From Nocardia sp. NBC_01329 (GTDB lineage Bacteria > Actinomycetota > Actinomycetes > Mycobacteriales > Mycobacteriaceae), in contig NZ_CP108381.1 in assembly GCF_035956715.1 (NCBI RefSeq), positions 1,116,001 through 1,180,000 on the forward strand: DNA of 64,000 nucleotides. The letters run 5' to 3'. Of the stretch, positions 54,994-63,245 are shown one piece after another; the stretch's first letter is position 1, and every line of letters begins with the position of its first letter. The position numbers were made by a program, and so were the translations under genes. The notes under the pieces are model-generated. The model was given only the letters and a program-made list of their open reading frames with translations, did not search any database and had not been told where the DNA came from.

Positions 54994-56744
54994 CAGTTTC
55001 CCCGCTTCCGGCGCAGTACTTCCAGTAGCTGTTCGTCGTCGAGCCGGGCCAGACCGGCGATACCGCTGCTGTCCGCGAGATCCGTGAGCGCCGACTTCCG
55101 GCGCTGCATGCTCGCGATATGTTCCTCCACGGTGGTCGCCGAGGTCAGTGTGGTGACGGTGACCGTGCGCGTCTGCCCGATCCGGTGCACTCGGTCGGAG
55201 GCCTGGGATTCGACCGCGGGATTCCACCACCGATCGAAGTGGATCACATCGGCGGCGCGGGTGAGGGTGAGTCCGGTCCCCGCCGCGCGCAAGCTCAGTA
55301 CCAGTACCGGCGGCCCGTCGGGGGACTGGAACCGGGTGACGATCGCGGCGCGTTCGGCCTGGCTCAGCCCGCCGTGGAAGAAAGGTGCGGTGACAGCGAA
55401 CTGTTCGGCCAGATGCCGCACCAGGAGGTCGCCGGTGGCGCGGTACTGGGTGAAGATCAGGGTGGGCGCGGAATTATCGAGATTCGCGGCGACGATATCG
55501 GTGCACAGATCGAGCTTTCCGGAGCGCCCGCTCGATTCGCCCAGGTCGCCGTCCACGAGTCCGGGATGGTTGCAGACCTGCTTCAGTGCGGTGAGCGCCG
55601 CCAGAACCCGGGCCTGCCGCTGTGTCCCGGTGCCGAAACCGTCGGCCACCGCCCGGTCGAGGAGTTGGTCGTAGAGTTTCTCCTGTTCCGGAGTGAGGTC
55701 GCACAGGAGGTCGTTGTGGATTTTGGCCGGTAGCGCCGCGGCCACCTGTGCTTTGCGCCGGGAGAGCAGCACCGGTTCGATCGAGTCCTGGAGCCGGGCG
55801 GCTGCGGTGGCAGACCCCTGCTCGATGGGTTTGACGAAGCGGCGGCGGAACTGGGCACGATGTCCGAACAACCGGGGCGTCACGAGGTGTAGGAGCGCCC
55901 AGAGTTCCTCCAGACGGTTCTCCACCGGGGTTCCGGTCAGCGCGACGACGGCCGCGGTGTCGAGCGCCCGGGCGGCCTTCGACACCTGTGTCCGCGGATT
56001 CTTCAATGCCTGAGCCTCGTCGAACACTGCCGTGGCCCACTCGTTTCCGGTGATCCGGTGGCCGTGTAACCGCAGGACGGGATATCCGGTGACGACGATC
56101 TCCCCGGCCTCGGTGCCGAGATCGCCGCCGCGCCAGGCCACCGGTCGCAGCCCTGGCGCGAAGCGGGCGATTTCGTGTACCCAGTTGCCCACCAGCGAGG
56201 TCGGGCAGACCACGAGTTGCGGGCCGAGCGTGGCCCGGCCCAGCAACAGGCCGATCGTCTGCACGGTCTTACCGAGACCCATCTCGTCGGCAAGGATCGC
56301 ACCGCCGTGGCGGGCGACGGTCTCACGCAGCCAGCCGATCCCACGTGCCTGATAGGGCCGCAGTTCGGCGTGCAGCACATCCTGTAGGTCGGCCGCGACG
56401 GCCGTGGTGTCGCGGAGGGCCGACAGGGCGTGGTCGCGGGTGAGTATCGCGGTTGCCTGGGCGTTGGGAAACGCGTGTCCGGCGAGGGGGAGGTCCGCCT
56501 GGTCGCCGGCCAGGATCGCCTGCCAGGCGCGGGTGGAGGCACCGGGATCGGGCGGGACGAGTCCGGCGAAACCGGTGGGGTCCATCAGGGCGCAGTCGAC
56601 CGGAGTCACCTGCACGGTGGTACTTCCCGCACGGGCCTGCGCCAGGGTCCCGCTCGGTACGGCGAGTTCGAGGGTTGCGATATCGCCGATTCCCGCGGGC
56701 GCCGGGCCCGGTTCCCGGCCGGTCCAGGTCCACAGGGCGAACAT
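54993..56744 (-). CDS. SNF2-family DNA-dependent ATPase, short form
   Basis: Both helicase lobes are present in 583 residues: motif I DEMGLGKTVQTIGL, DEAQALKN (motif II, DEAQ), LTGTPVENRLEELW (motif III), and SLRAAGTGLTLTRAADVIHF with HRIGQTRTV in the second lobe. The N-terminal part before the motor (about 130 residues) is short compared with mycobacterial HelZ of about 1000. The frame remains coding-like upstream of the ATG at 56744 for 16 codons (TLPTIETTYLPDRH) until a TAG at 56793-56795, without any ATG, GTG or TTG. The true N-terminus is therefore unclear. Confidence 0.85.
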   Translation of the reverse strand: MFALWTWTGREPGPAPAGIGDIATLELAVPSGTLAQARAGSTTVQVTPVDCALMDPTGFAGLVPPDPGASTRAWQAILAGDQADLPLAGHAFPNAQATAILTRDHALSALRDTTAVAADLQDVLHAELRPYQARGIGWLRETVARHGGAILADEMGLGKTVQTIGLLLGRATLGPQLVVCPTSLVGNWVHEIARFAPGLRPVAWRGGDLGTEAGEIVVTGYPVLRLHGHRITGNEWATAVFDEAQALKNPRTQVSKAARALDTAAVVALTGTPVENRLEELWALLHLVTPRLFGHRAQFRRRFVKPIEQGSATAAARLQDSIEPVLLSRRKAQVAAALPAKIHNDLLCDLTPEQEKLYDQLLDRAVADGFGTGTQRQARVLAALTALKQVCNHPGLVDGDLGESSGRSGKLDLCTDIVAANLDNSAPTLIFTQYRATGDLLVRHLAEQFAVTAPFFHGGLSQAERAAIVTRFQSPDGPPVLVLSLRAAGTGLTLTRAADVIHFDRWWNPAVESQASDRVHRIGQTRTVTVTTLTSATTVEEHIASMQRRKSALTDLADSSGIAGLARLDDEQLLEVLRRKRGN

Positions 56745-56906
56745 GTGACGGTCGGGCAGGTAGGTGGTCTCGATGGTCGGCAGTGTGCACCCCTATGATC
56801 AACGTATGGCGTACGGAGTAATAGGCCAACGCGTAGGCTACCGGTTTTGTTCCAATACGGTCCGATCGATTCTCGGGCGGCCCTACAAGGCGATGAAAGG
56901 AGCTCG

Positions 56907-57131
56907 ATGATCAGCGGCGGCGCCCCGGCGGGCCCGCGGCCTCGTGGCCGCCGTGGCCCGTATCCCCGAAGCGCGGGAACGGCCCGGGTGCCGGCCTCTT
57001 CGGCCCCGGGTGCCGGCTCCACCGGGGTGCCCGGGCGCACCGAACACCGTGCCGTCACCGAACTCCGCCCGGTTCGGCATGTGGGCCGACCGGTACCGGT
57101 ACCGAGTGCGGCCGGCCGGGGGCGGATGTGA
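56907..57131 (+). CDS. Possible small protein, Pro/Arg/Gly-rich, overlapping a TetR gene
   Basis: A 74-codon frame beginning ATG at 56907 immediately after AAAGGAGCTCG, the best-placed ribosome-binding site of the area. It stops at 57131, sharing GTGA with the TetR gene start. The product is rich in Pro, Arg, Gly and Ala, with no recognisable fold. The good start and stop/start overlap speak for translation, if only as a coupler; composition speaks for caution. Confidence 0.35.
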   Translation: MISGGAPAGPRPRGRRGPYPRSAGTARVPASSAPGAGSTGVPGRTEHRAVTELRPVRHVGRPVPVPSAAGRGRM

Positions 57132-57865
57132 CCCGCGCGACCGATCCGGCCCGGGCCCTGCTCGAACTGCTGTGGCGGCACGAACTGCCGCCCCGGAGCG
57201 GGGGCCGCGGCCCGCGGCAGACCGTGAGCGTCGATGAGGTGGTGGCGGCGGCGATCGGCCTCGCCGACCGGGAGGGCTACGCGAAGGTGTCGATTCGTGC
57301 GGTCGCGGCGGAACTGGGTCTGCGGCCGATGAGCCTGTACACCTACGTACCGAGCAAGGACGCGCTCACCATGTTGATGGTCGACGCGGTCGCGCGCGAG
57401 GACGCCCCGATTCCCGCCGAACTGCCGGTCCGCGCCCGGCTGGTGGCCGTCGCACAGCAGATACGGGACGAGTACCTGGCCCATCCGTGGTTGTTCGAAG
57501 TGCCGGCCTGGCGGATGGTGCTGGGGCCCGGCCGGATGCGGCGCTACGAACGGCACTTGGCCGCAGTGGACGGGGCCGGGCTCGACGATATCGATATGGA
57601 CCGGGTGATCGCGGTCCTGGGACAGTTCGCGACCGGAAACGCGCGGACTGCGCTCGCCGCCGCCCGCAGCGCGCGGGAGCAGTCCGATGCCGACTGGTGG
57701 GAGGCGCACGGCCCGGTACTCGAGCAGGTCATGCCCGCCGGCGAGTTTCCGTTGTCCTCCCGTGTGGGCACAGCCGTCGGCGAGCTGTACCAGGCCCCGG
57801 GTGACCCCGACGGTGATTTCGACTACGGACTGCAGCGGTTGATCGACGGCATCCTGCCGGGTTGA
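57128..57865 (+). CDS. TetR-family regulator with TetR_C-type domain
   Basis: A 245-residue repressor. The DNA-binding domain is at about residues 30-80 (AIGLADREGYAKVSIRAVAAELGLRPMSLYTYVPSKDALTMLM is its span; the recognition helix is LRPMSLYTYV). The C-terminal half has the TetR_C pattern of helices with a Trp/Met-rich ligand pocket (WLFEVPAWRMVLGPGRMRRY). The GTG at 57128 overlaps the preceding small frame. No obvious target lies next to it; it may act elsewhere or on itself. Confidence 0.88.
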   Translation: MTRATDPARALLELLWRHELPPRSGGRGPRQTVSVDEVVAAAIGLADREGYAKVSIRAVAAELGLRPMSLYTYVPSKDALTMLMVDAVAREDAPIPAELPVRARLVAVAQQIRDEYLAHPWLFEVPAWRMVLGPGRMRRYERHLAAVDGAGLDDIDMDRVIAVLGQFATGNARTALAAARSAREQSDADWWEAHGPVLEQVMPAGEFPLSSRVGTAVGELYQAPGDPDGDFDYGLQRLIDGILPG

Positions 57866-57869
57866 GACG

Positions 57870-57905
57870 TCCGTGGCGGGCGACCGGATAGTCGCCCGCC
57901 ACGGA
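57870..57905. terminator. Strong bidirectional terminator
   Basis: Arms TCCGTGGCGGGCGAC (57870-57884) and GTCGCCCGCCACGGA (57891-57905), 15 bases each and perfect, with a six-base loop. It lies in the 87-base gap between the convergent TetR and DUF7455-like genes. It is one of the best hairpins in the window. Confidence 0.8.
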
Positions 57906-57952
57906 AGCGGTGTTCTGTTGTTCGATGTTGTTGTGTCGGACGCGAGGACGGG

Positions 57953-58147
57953 TCAGAGAGCGGGAGCGGATTCCGTATCGATCACGGCTTCGAGTTCGCG
58001 CAGTCGGTCCATGTGTTCGTTCGCGTGATGCTGGCAGAAGAGCAACTCGCCACCTGCGGGCAGAACGGCACGCACACGCGCAGCCGCCCCGCAGCGATCG
58101 CAGCGATCGACCGCGGTCAGTGGGGTGCTTGTCAGGGTTCCTGGCAT
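57953..58147 (-). CDS. Small CxxC zinc-binding protein, DUF7455-like
   Basis: A 64-residue protein starting MPGTLTSTPLTAVDRCDRCG and containing a second half-site FCQHHANEHMDRL. The C-x2-C plus C-x-H-H arrangement suggests one bound zinc. The ATG at 58147 follows GGAGGAG, which removes 20 poorly conserved upstream residues. Similar small proteins lie near sigA in mycobacteria. The function is unknown. Confidence 0.8.
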   Translation of the reverse strand: MPGTLTSTPLTAVDRCDRCGAAARVRAVLPAGGELLFCQHHANEHMDRLRELEAVIDTESAPAL

Positions 58148-58416
58148 GACTCCTCCGTCCTGGCTTCCGGCACAATACCGTTCACCTGGTGTGAGGCCCG
58201 TGGTCACTCCGCGGGCTCGCTTCCGCTACTTCCCAGCAGTGGTGTAACTACTCTGTCAGACGTTCGGGGCATCGGCTTTGTTCCCACTGGGGAACCACTG
58301 TGTTTTCCCTAACACGACCAGCGGTTTCCGCCTGTGGCGAACACCGCGGGGCGGGTGTGGAAAACGTAGTACCGCTGCTCCGTACCGACTGTCGAGTTGT
58401 GTATCGGAGGTTACCC

Positions 58417-58776
58417 GTGCCCTGTGACACTCACACCCTTGTTCACCTCTGTACTCCCGGTGAGTGGACACTCGCCCGGGAACGAGGTGCGCATCGGCCC
58501 GATTCGCTGCGGTCGGAGGGGTTCGTCCACCTCTCCGCGCCGCAGCAGGTGCACCTACCCGCCAACCGGCTTTTCGCAGGTCGACGCGATCTGTTGTTAC
58601 TGCGGCTGGATCCCGACCTGCTCGCTGCGCCGGTACGCTGGGAGCCGGGTGCGCCCAGCGACGATCCCGCCGTGCGTTTCCCGCATCTGTACGGCCCACT
58701 GCCGGTCGAATCCGTGTTGGAGGTCGACAGCTATCTGCCGGGCCCCGACGGGTACTTCGCGCCGCTGGCCGGCTGA
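58417..58776 (+). CDS. DUF952 family protein
   Basis: A 119-residue soluble protein with the DUF952 pattern: an N-terminal HLCTPGEW, then SEGFVHLSAPQQV, and FPHLYGPLPVESV near the end. The GTG at 58417 follows CGGAGG with good spacing. The fold resembles small glutathione-S-transferase-unrelated beta-barrel proteins; no activity is known. It is divergent from the DUF7455-like gene and convergent with the response-regulator gene. Confidence 0.85.
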   Translation: MPCDTHTLVHLCTPGEWTLARERGAHRPDSLRSEGFVHLSAPQQVHLPANRLFAGRRDLLLLRLDPDLLAAPVRWEPGAPSDDPAVRFPHLYGPLPVESVLEVDSYLPGPDGYFAPLAG

Positions 58777-58794
58777 CCCGGCGCCCCGGCCTCG

Positions 58795-59457
58795 CTACCG
58801 ATGCCCGGCGGTGCCGTCACCGAGTTCGCGCGCCAGGATAGCGGCCTGTACGCGCGACCGCATCCCCAGCTTCGTGAGAACACGCGAGACGTGTGTTTTC
58901 ACCGTGGTCTCGCTGATGAACAGCCGCGTCGCGATCTGGGCGTTGGACAGCCCGCCGCCCAGGCAGTCGAACACCTGTTTCTCCCGGCCGGTGAGGTCGG
59001 CCATACCCGGAGGCGGTTGCGGAGCCCGTTCGGACGGCGTGCCGGCGAAGGCGTCGATCACCGCGCGGGTGACCTCCGGTGCCAGTACGCCCTCGCCCGC
59101 GGCGACAGCGCGGACCGCATCGACGAGCGCCGGTCCCGACGCCGATTTCAGCACGAAACCCGCGGCGCCCGCGCGCAGGCTGCGGAACACGTACTCGTCC
59201 AGGTCGAAAGTGGTGAGGACGAGAACCCGGGCCAGCCCCGCGTCGGTGACCCGGGTCGTCGCGGTGATGCCGTCCACCCCGGGCATCCGCACATCCATCA
59301 GCACCACATCCGGCCGTAGGGCGCGGGCCTGAGATACCGCGACGTCCCCGTCGGCGGCCTCACCGACGACCTCGATATCGCCGGCCGCGTCCAGGATCAT
59401 GCGCAGACCGGCGCGGATCGCGGCATGATCGTCGGCGATGAGCACCCGGACCGTCAC
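58795..59457 (-). CDS. NarL/LuxR-type response regulator
   Basis: A 220-residue regulator with a receiver domain (phospho-acceptor D55 in VVLMDVRMPG, conserved lysine region VLKSASGP) and a C-terminal LuxR helix-turn-helix (LTGREKQVFDCLGGGLSNAQ). The GTG at 59457 overlaps the histidine-kinase stop (GTGA). Together with the kinase it forms a NarL-type two-component system whose signal is unknown. Confidence 0.93.
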   Translation of the reverse strand: MTVRVLIADDHAAIRAGLRMILDAAGDIEVVGEAADGDVAVSQARALRPDVVLMDVRMPGVDGITATTRVTDAGLARVLVLTTFDLDEYVFRSLRAGAAGFVLKSASGPALVDAVRAVAAGEGVLAPEVTRAVIDAFAGTPSERAPQPPPGMADLTGREKQVFDCLGGGLSNAQIATRLFISETTVKTHVSRVLTKLGMRSRVQAAILARELGDGTAGHR

Positions 59458-60668
59458 CGCGGGTCACCCGCGGTCTCGGGGACCGCGACCAGGGGGAGCC
59501 GGGCCCGTACCCACCAGGCACCGGCTTCCGGGCCCGCCCGCAACGTTCCGCCCAGCGCGGTCGCGCGCTCGCGCATATTCGTGAGTCCGCGCCGGTCGGC
59601 ATCGGCCGGACCGGCCTGCGCCGGTGGTGATCCGCCGGTCAGAGCGTTGCGTATTGTCACCGTCAACGCAGCGGACTCGGCGCGTACGTCGATGTCCACC
59701 GGCTGCCCGGGTGCGTGCTTCATCACATTGGTCACCGCTTCCTGAACGATTCGGTAGGCCGCCTGATCGACCGCGCCGGCCGGTACGGTCGCGCCCAGGT
59801 CCAGCTGGACCCGGACCGGCATGCCCGCCTGCCGGGCGGCGGCCACCAGCCCCGGTAACTGAGCGAGTCGCCCCGGCGCGGCGGTCTGGTCGGCATCGTC
59901 GTCGCGGCCCAGCAGGCCGATCATCGTCCGCATCTCCCGCAGCGCTTCGACGCTGTTGGTGCGGATGGAGCCCAGCACCCCGGCCAGCCGCGGGTCGGCG
60001 GTGCCGTCGAGGATGCCCAGCGCCGCTTCGGACTGCAGCGCGATCGCCGACAGATGACCGGCGATCACATCGTGCAGATCGCGGGCCATGGCCTTGCGTT
60101 CGTCGGTCACCGCCGCCTGCCTGTCCAGTTCGGCGACCAGCGATTGCGCGCGAGCGCGAGCCCGTTCGGCGTCGGCGGTCTCCTTGTGCGCGCGCACGGT
60201 CAGGCCCCACCACAGCGAGGTGCCGACGAATGCCGCCGCGAGAACCAGGGCCAGCGACATCAGATGCCAATCGCCGGTGATCGCCAGCACGACCCCTGCC
60301 GCAGTCGCCGAGAGCGCCAGCCAGGCCACCACCGCACCTTGCATCTGGCGCCGGGTGCCGTACACCACCGCCGCGTAGATGAGATCGGTGTAGACGAGCC
60401 AGATCGGCAGCGTCGGACCGAGCGAGAGATCCAGTGCCAGCGGTACCAGCCCCAGCACCATGGCCGTGATCGGTGCCCGGCGCCGCACCAGCAGGGCCGA
60501 ACTCGCCAGCGCGAGAATCACGATGCGGGGCCACAGCGGGCCCGCCTCCGCCTCGGCGGCGAACATCATGTTGAAACCGGCCAGATACAGCAGTAGGCCG
60601 AACAGGAACCACCCGCCCGCGACGACGACGTCACGTGTCGTCGCCGATAACGCCGACCACCGTCCCAT
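59454..60668 (-). CDS. Two-component sensor histidine kinase (HisKA_3 type)
   Basis: A 404-residue membrane sensor. Five or six transmembrane segments occupy residues 10-160 with no large external domain, so it probably senses something in the membrane. The HisKA_3 phosphorylation site is H199 in MARDLHDVIAGHLSAI. The HATPase domain has EAVTNVMKHAPG and a GLTNMRERATALGG end box. It is divergent from eutB (190 bases apart) and coupled to the response-regulator gene. Confidence 0.93.
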   Translation of the reverse strand: MGRWSALSATTRDVVVAGGWFLFGLLLYLAGFNMMFAAEAEAGPLWPRIVILALASSALLVRRRAPITAMVLGLVPLALDLSLGPTLPIWLVYTDLIYAAVVYGTRRQMQGAVVAWLALSATAAGVVLAITGDWHLMSLALVLAAAFVGTSLWWGLTVRAHKETADAERARARAQSLVAELDRQAAVTDERKAMARDLHDVIAGHLSAIALQSEAALGILDGTADPRLAGVLGSIRTNSVEALREMRTMIGLLGRDDDADQTAAPGRLAQLPGLVAAARQAGMPVRVQLDLGATVPAGAVDQAAYRIVQEAVTNVMKHAPGQPVDIDVRAESAALTVTIRNALTGGSPPAQAGPADADRRGLTNMRERATALGGTLRAGPEAGAWWVRARLPLVAVPETAGDPR

Positions 60669-60858
60669 CCGTTCATCTCAGCACACCGATCCCCGTCCGG
60701 GCTCCATCGAAGTGATGAGCGGCGCCGGTACGGAGTGCCGAGGTCGCCGGGAACATCGGCGCATGCCGACCCGGCAACCGTTGTGCGGCGCACGGAGCCG
60801 GCGGCAGCGGTAGCCTGCGAATGGACGGTGTATTTCGGCCGCCCACGCGACCGGCACG

Positions 60859-62334
60859 GTGACCGATTCACCACCAACCGGCGATCGGGCGGTCCGCACG
60901 GACGGGATCCGGATGAAGGTCTACACCCAGCAGCTCGGTGGTACCAACCATCACTTCGACGGCCTCGTGGACGTACTTGCCAAGGCCACGCCTCGGCGTA
61001 GCGGCGACGAACTGGCCGGCTGCGCCGCGACCACCGATGCCGAGCGGGCGGCCGCCCAATGGGTGCTGGCCGAGGTACCGCTGGCCGAGTTCCTCGAACA
61101 GCCGGTTGTCCCCTACGAAACCGACGAGGTCACCCGGCTGATTCTGGACAGCCACGACCGTGCGGCGTTCGCTCCGATCGCGGCCCTGACCGTCGGCGAT
61201 CTGCGGGACCGGCTGCTCGGCATCGCCGCAGGCGAGGGCACTGGCGACTCGGCCGCCACCCTTCGTGACCTCGCGCCCGGATTGACCCCGGAGATGGTCG
61301 CGGCGGTCAGCAAGATCATGCGGAATCAGGACCTGATCGCCGTCGCGCATGCCGCCCGGGTGAGTTCGGCTTTCCGGACCACCATCGGCGCCCCGGGCAC
61401 GCTGGCCACCCGATTACAACCCAACCATCCCACCGACGACCGAGACGGTATCGCCGCCGCGATCCTGGACGGCCTGCTCCTCGGCTGCGGAGACGCCGTG
61501 ATCGGTATCAATCCGGCCACCGATTCCCCCCGTGCGGCAGCGGAGCTGCTCAGGTTGCTCGACGAAATCCGGACCCGATTCGATATCCCGGCGCAGTCGT
61601 GCGTGCTGGCCCATGTCACCACCATGATCGAACTGATCTCGGCCGGAGCACCGGTGGATCTGGTGTTCCAGTCCATCGCCGGCACCGAGGCCGCCAATAC
61701 CGCGTTCGGTGTGGATCTGGCCTTGCTGCGCGAGGCGAACGAAGCCGGGCGGTCGCTGCGTCGTGGCACGGTCGGCGACAATGTGATGTACCTGGAAACC
61801 GGCCAGGGCTCGGCGTTGTCCGCCGATGCGCACCGCGGAGCAGGCGGGAAGCCGGTGGATCAGCAGACCCTCGAGGCCCGCGCCTACGGGGTCGCCCGGG
61901 AACTGCGCCCGCTGCTGGTCAACACCGTGGTCGGTTTCATCGGCCCGGAGTACCTGTACGACGGGAAACAGATCGTGCGCGCGGGTCTCGAGGATCATTT
62001 CTGCGGCAAACTGCTGGGCCTGCCGATGGGTGTCGATGTCTGCTACACCAACCACGCCGAGGCCGACCAGGACGATATGGACACCCTGCTCACCCTGCTG
62101 GGGGCTGCCGGATGCGCGTTCGTCATCGCGGTTCCCGGCGCCGACGATGTGATGCTGGGCTACCAGAGCCTGAGTTTCCACGATGCGCTCTACGCGCGCC
62201 GGGTGCTGGGTCTGCGGCCCGCCCCGGAATTCGCGCAGTGGCTGGACCGGCTCGGGATGCTGGACGCGACGGGGCGGATCCTGCCCGTGGCGCCCGCCGC
62301 GTCGCCACTGCGGGCATTGACGGCGGGCCGATGA
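60859..62334 (+). CDS. eutB: Ethanolamine ammonia-lyase large subunit EutB
   Basis: Adenosylcobalamin-dependent lyase that splits ethanolamine into acetaldehyde and ammonia; EutB carries the active site. It has 491 residues. Family segments include VAAVSKIMRNQDLIAVA, QPNHPTDDRDGIAAAILDGL and VFQSIAGTEAANTAFGVDL, plus a C-terminal IVAPGADDVMLGYQS-like stretch (IAVPGADDVMLGYQSLSFHD). The GTG at 60859 is chosen; an ATG at 60913 is also possible. No microcompartment shell, eutA or eutH genes are here, so the enzyme would act free in the cytoplasm. I saw no B12 riboswitch upstream. Confidence 0.95.
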   Translation: MTDSPPTGDRAVRTDGIRMKVYTQQLGGTNHHFDGLVDVLAKATPRRSGDELAGCAATTDAERAAAQWVLAEVPLAEFLEQPVVPYETDEVTRLILDSHDRAAFAPIAALTVGDLRDRLLGIAAGEGTGDSAATLRDLAPGLTPEMVAAVSKIMRNQDLIAVAHAARVSSAFRTTIGAPGTLATRLQPNHPTDDRDGIAAAILDGLLLGCGDAVIGINPATDSPRAAAELLRLLDEIRTRFDIPAQSCVLAHVTTMIELISAGAPVDLVFQSIAGTEAANTAFGVDLALLREANEAGRSLRRGTVGDNVMYLETGQGSALSADAHRGAGGKPVDQQTLEARAYGVARELRPLLVNTVVGFIGPEYLYDGKQIVRAGLEDHFCGKLLGLPMGVDVCYTNHAEADQDDMDTLLTLLGAAGCAFVIAVPGADDVMLGYQSLSFHDALYARRVLGLRPAPEFAQWLDRLGMLDATGRILPVAPAASPLRALTAGR

Positions 62335-62371
62335 CACCGGCCGGGCGCCGCCGACCACCGATAGGGGATCG

Positions 62372-63166
62372 ATGAACGACGCGGAAACCCAGGCTTTCTG
62401 GCTCGGATTGCGGTCGCTCACCCAGGCGCGAATCGGTCTGGGCCGCGCCGGCGACGCGCTGCCTACCCGCCGTGTGCTGGAATTCGCGGCCGCGCACGCC
62501 GCCGCTCGCGACGCGGTGCACACTCCTCTCGACGTACCGGCGTTGAGCGCGCGGCTGGCCGAACTCGGAGCAGGTGATGCGGTGCACGTCGCCAGCCGGG
62601 CCCGCGACCGCGCCGAATATCTGCGCCGTCCCGACCTGGGACGCCTACCGGCGGTCGAACCGGACATGGCCGATCGGCTCCCGCGGCACGCCGGTGCCGA
62701 GATCGGCCTGGTCCTCGCCGACGGGCTGTCTGCCCGGGCACTGGCCGAACACGGTCCACCCACCGTCGCGGCCCTCCTCGCGGTGCTGGTCCCGCAGTAT
62801 TCGATCGCGCCGCCGGTAGTGGCGACGCAGGCACGTGTGGCACTCGGCGATCATCTCGGTTCCGCACTGGGGGTTTCGACGGTACTGGTGCTGATCGGTG
62901 AACGCCCCGGTCTCTCGGTGGCCGACAGTCTCGGTATCTATCTGACCCATTTGCCGCGCCCCGGTCGCACCGACGCCGACCGCAACTGCGTCTCGAATAT
63001 CCATCCGCCCGAGGGGCTGGGCTACCGCCGGGCGGCGGAGGTGATCGCCGTGCTCATCGACGGAGCCAGGCGGATCGGTCGCTCCGGCGTCGCACTGAAG
63101 GACACCTCCCGGGACGCGCTGTTTCCGAGGACGGCCGCTGCGTTACCGGCGAACGAGACCGGGTAG
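62372..63166 (+). CDS. eutC: Ethanolamine ammonia-lyase small subunit EutC
   Basis: Small subunit that helps bind cobalamin with EutB. It has 264 residues, with the family segments LTQARIGLGRAGDALPT (early), GAEIGLVLADGLSARALAEH, and RNCVSNIHPPEGLGYRRAAE near the C-terminus. The ATG at 62372 follows AGGGGATCG. It lies 37 bases downstream of eutB, so the two form one operon. It is convergent with sigA across a compound hairpin. Confidence 0.95.
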   Translation: MNDAETQAFWLGLRSLTQARIGLGRAGDALPTRRVLEFAAAHAAARDAVHTPLDVPALSARLAELGAGDAVHVASRARDRAEYLRRPDLGRLPAVEPDMADRLPRHAGAEIGLVLADGLSARALAEHGPPTVAALLAVLVPQYSIAPPVVATQARVALGDHLGSALGVSTVLVLIGERPGLSVADSLGIYLTHLPRPGRTDADRNCVSNIHPPEGLGYRRAAEVIAVLIDGARRIGRSGVALKDTSRDALFPRTAAALPANETG

Positions 63167-63174
63167 CCGCGCAA

Positions 63175-63225
63175 CGGCCCCTGGACACTGCGGGAACCGA
63201 TGGTTCCGGATGTGTCCAGGGGCCG
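63175..63225. terminator. Compound terminator between eutC and sigA
   Basis: Outer arms CGGCCCCTGGACAC (63175-63188) and GTGTCCAGGGGCCG (63212-63225), 14 bases each and perfect, enclose an inner stem GGAACC/GGTTCC (63193-63198, 63202-63207). It fills the gap between the convergent eutC and sigA stops. Confidence 0.8.
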
Positions 63226-63245
63226 CTGCGCGGGACTGCCGGAAC

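Noticed and set aside
60669-60858. Cobalamin riboswitch before eutB
   Set aside because: I looked for a B12-box-like conserved core in the 190-base region and found none.
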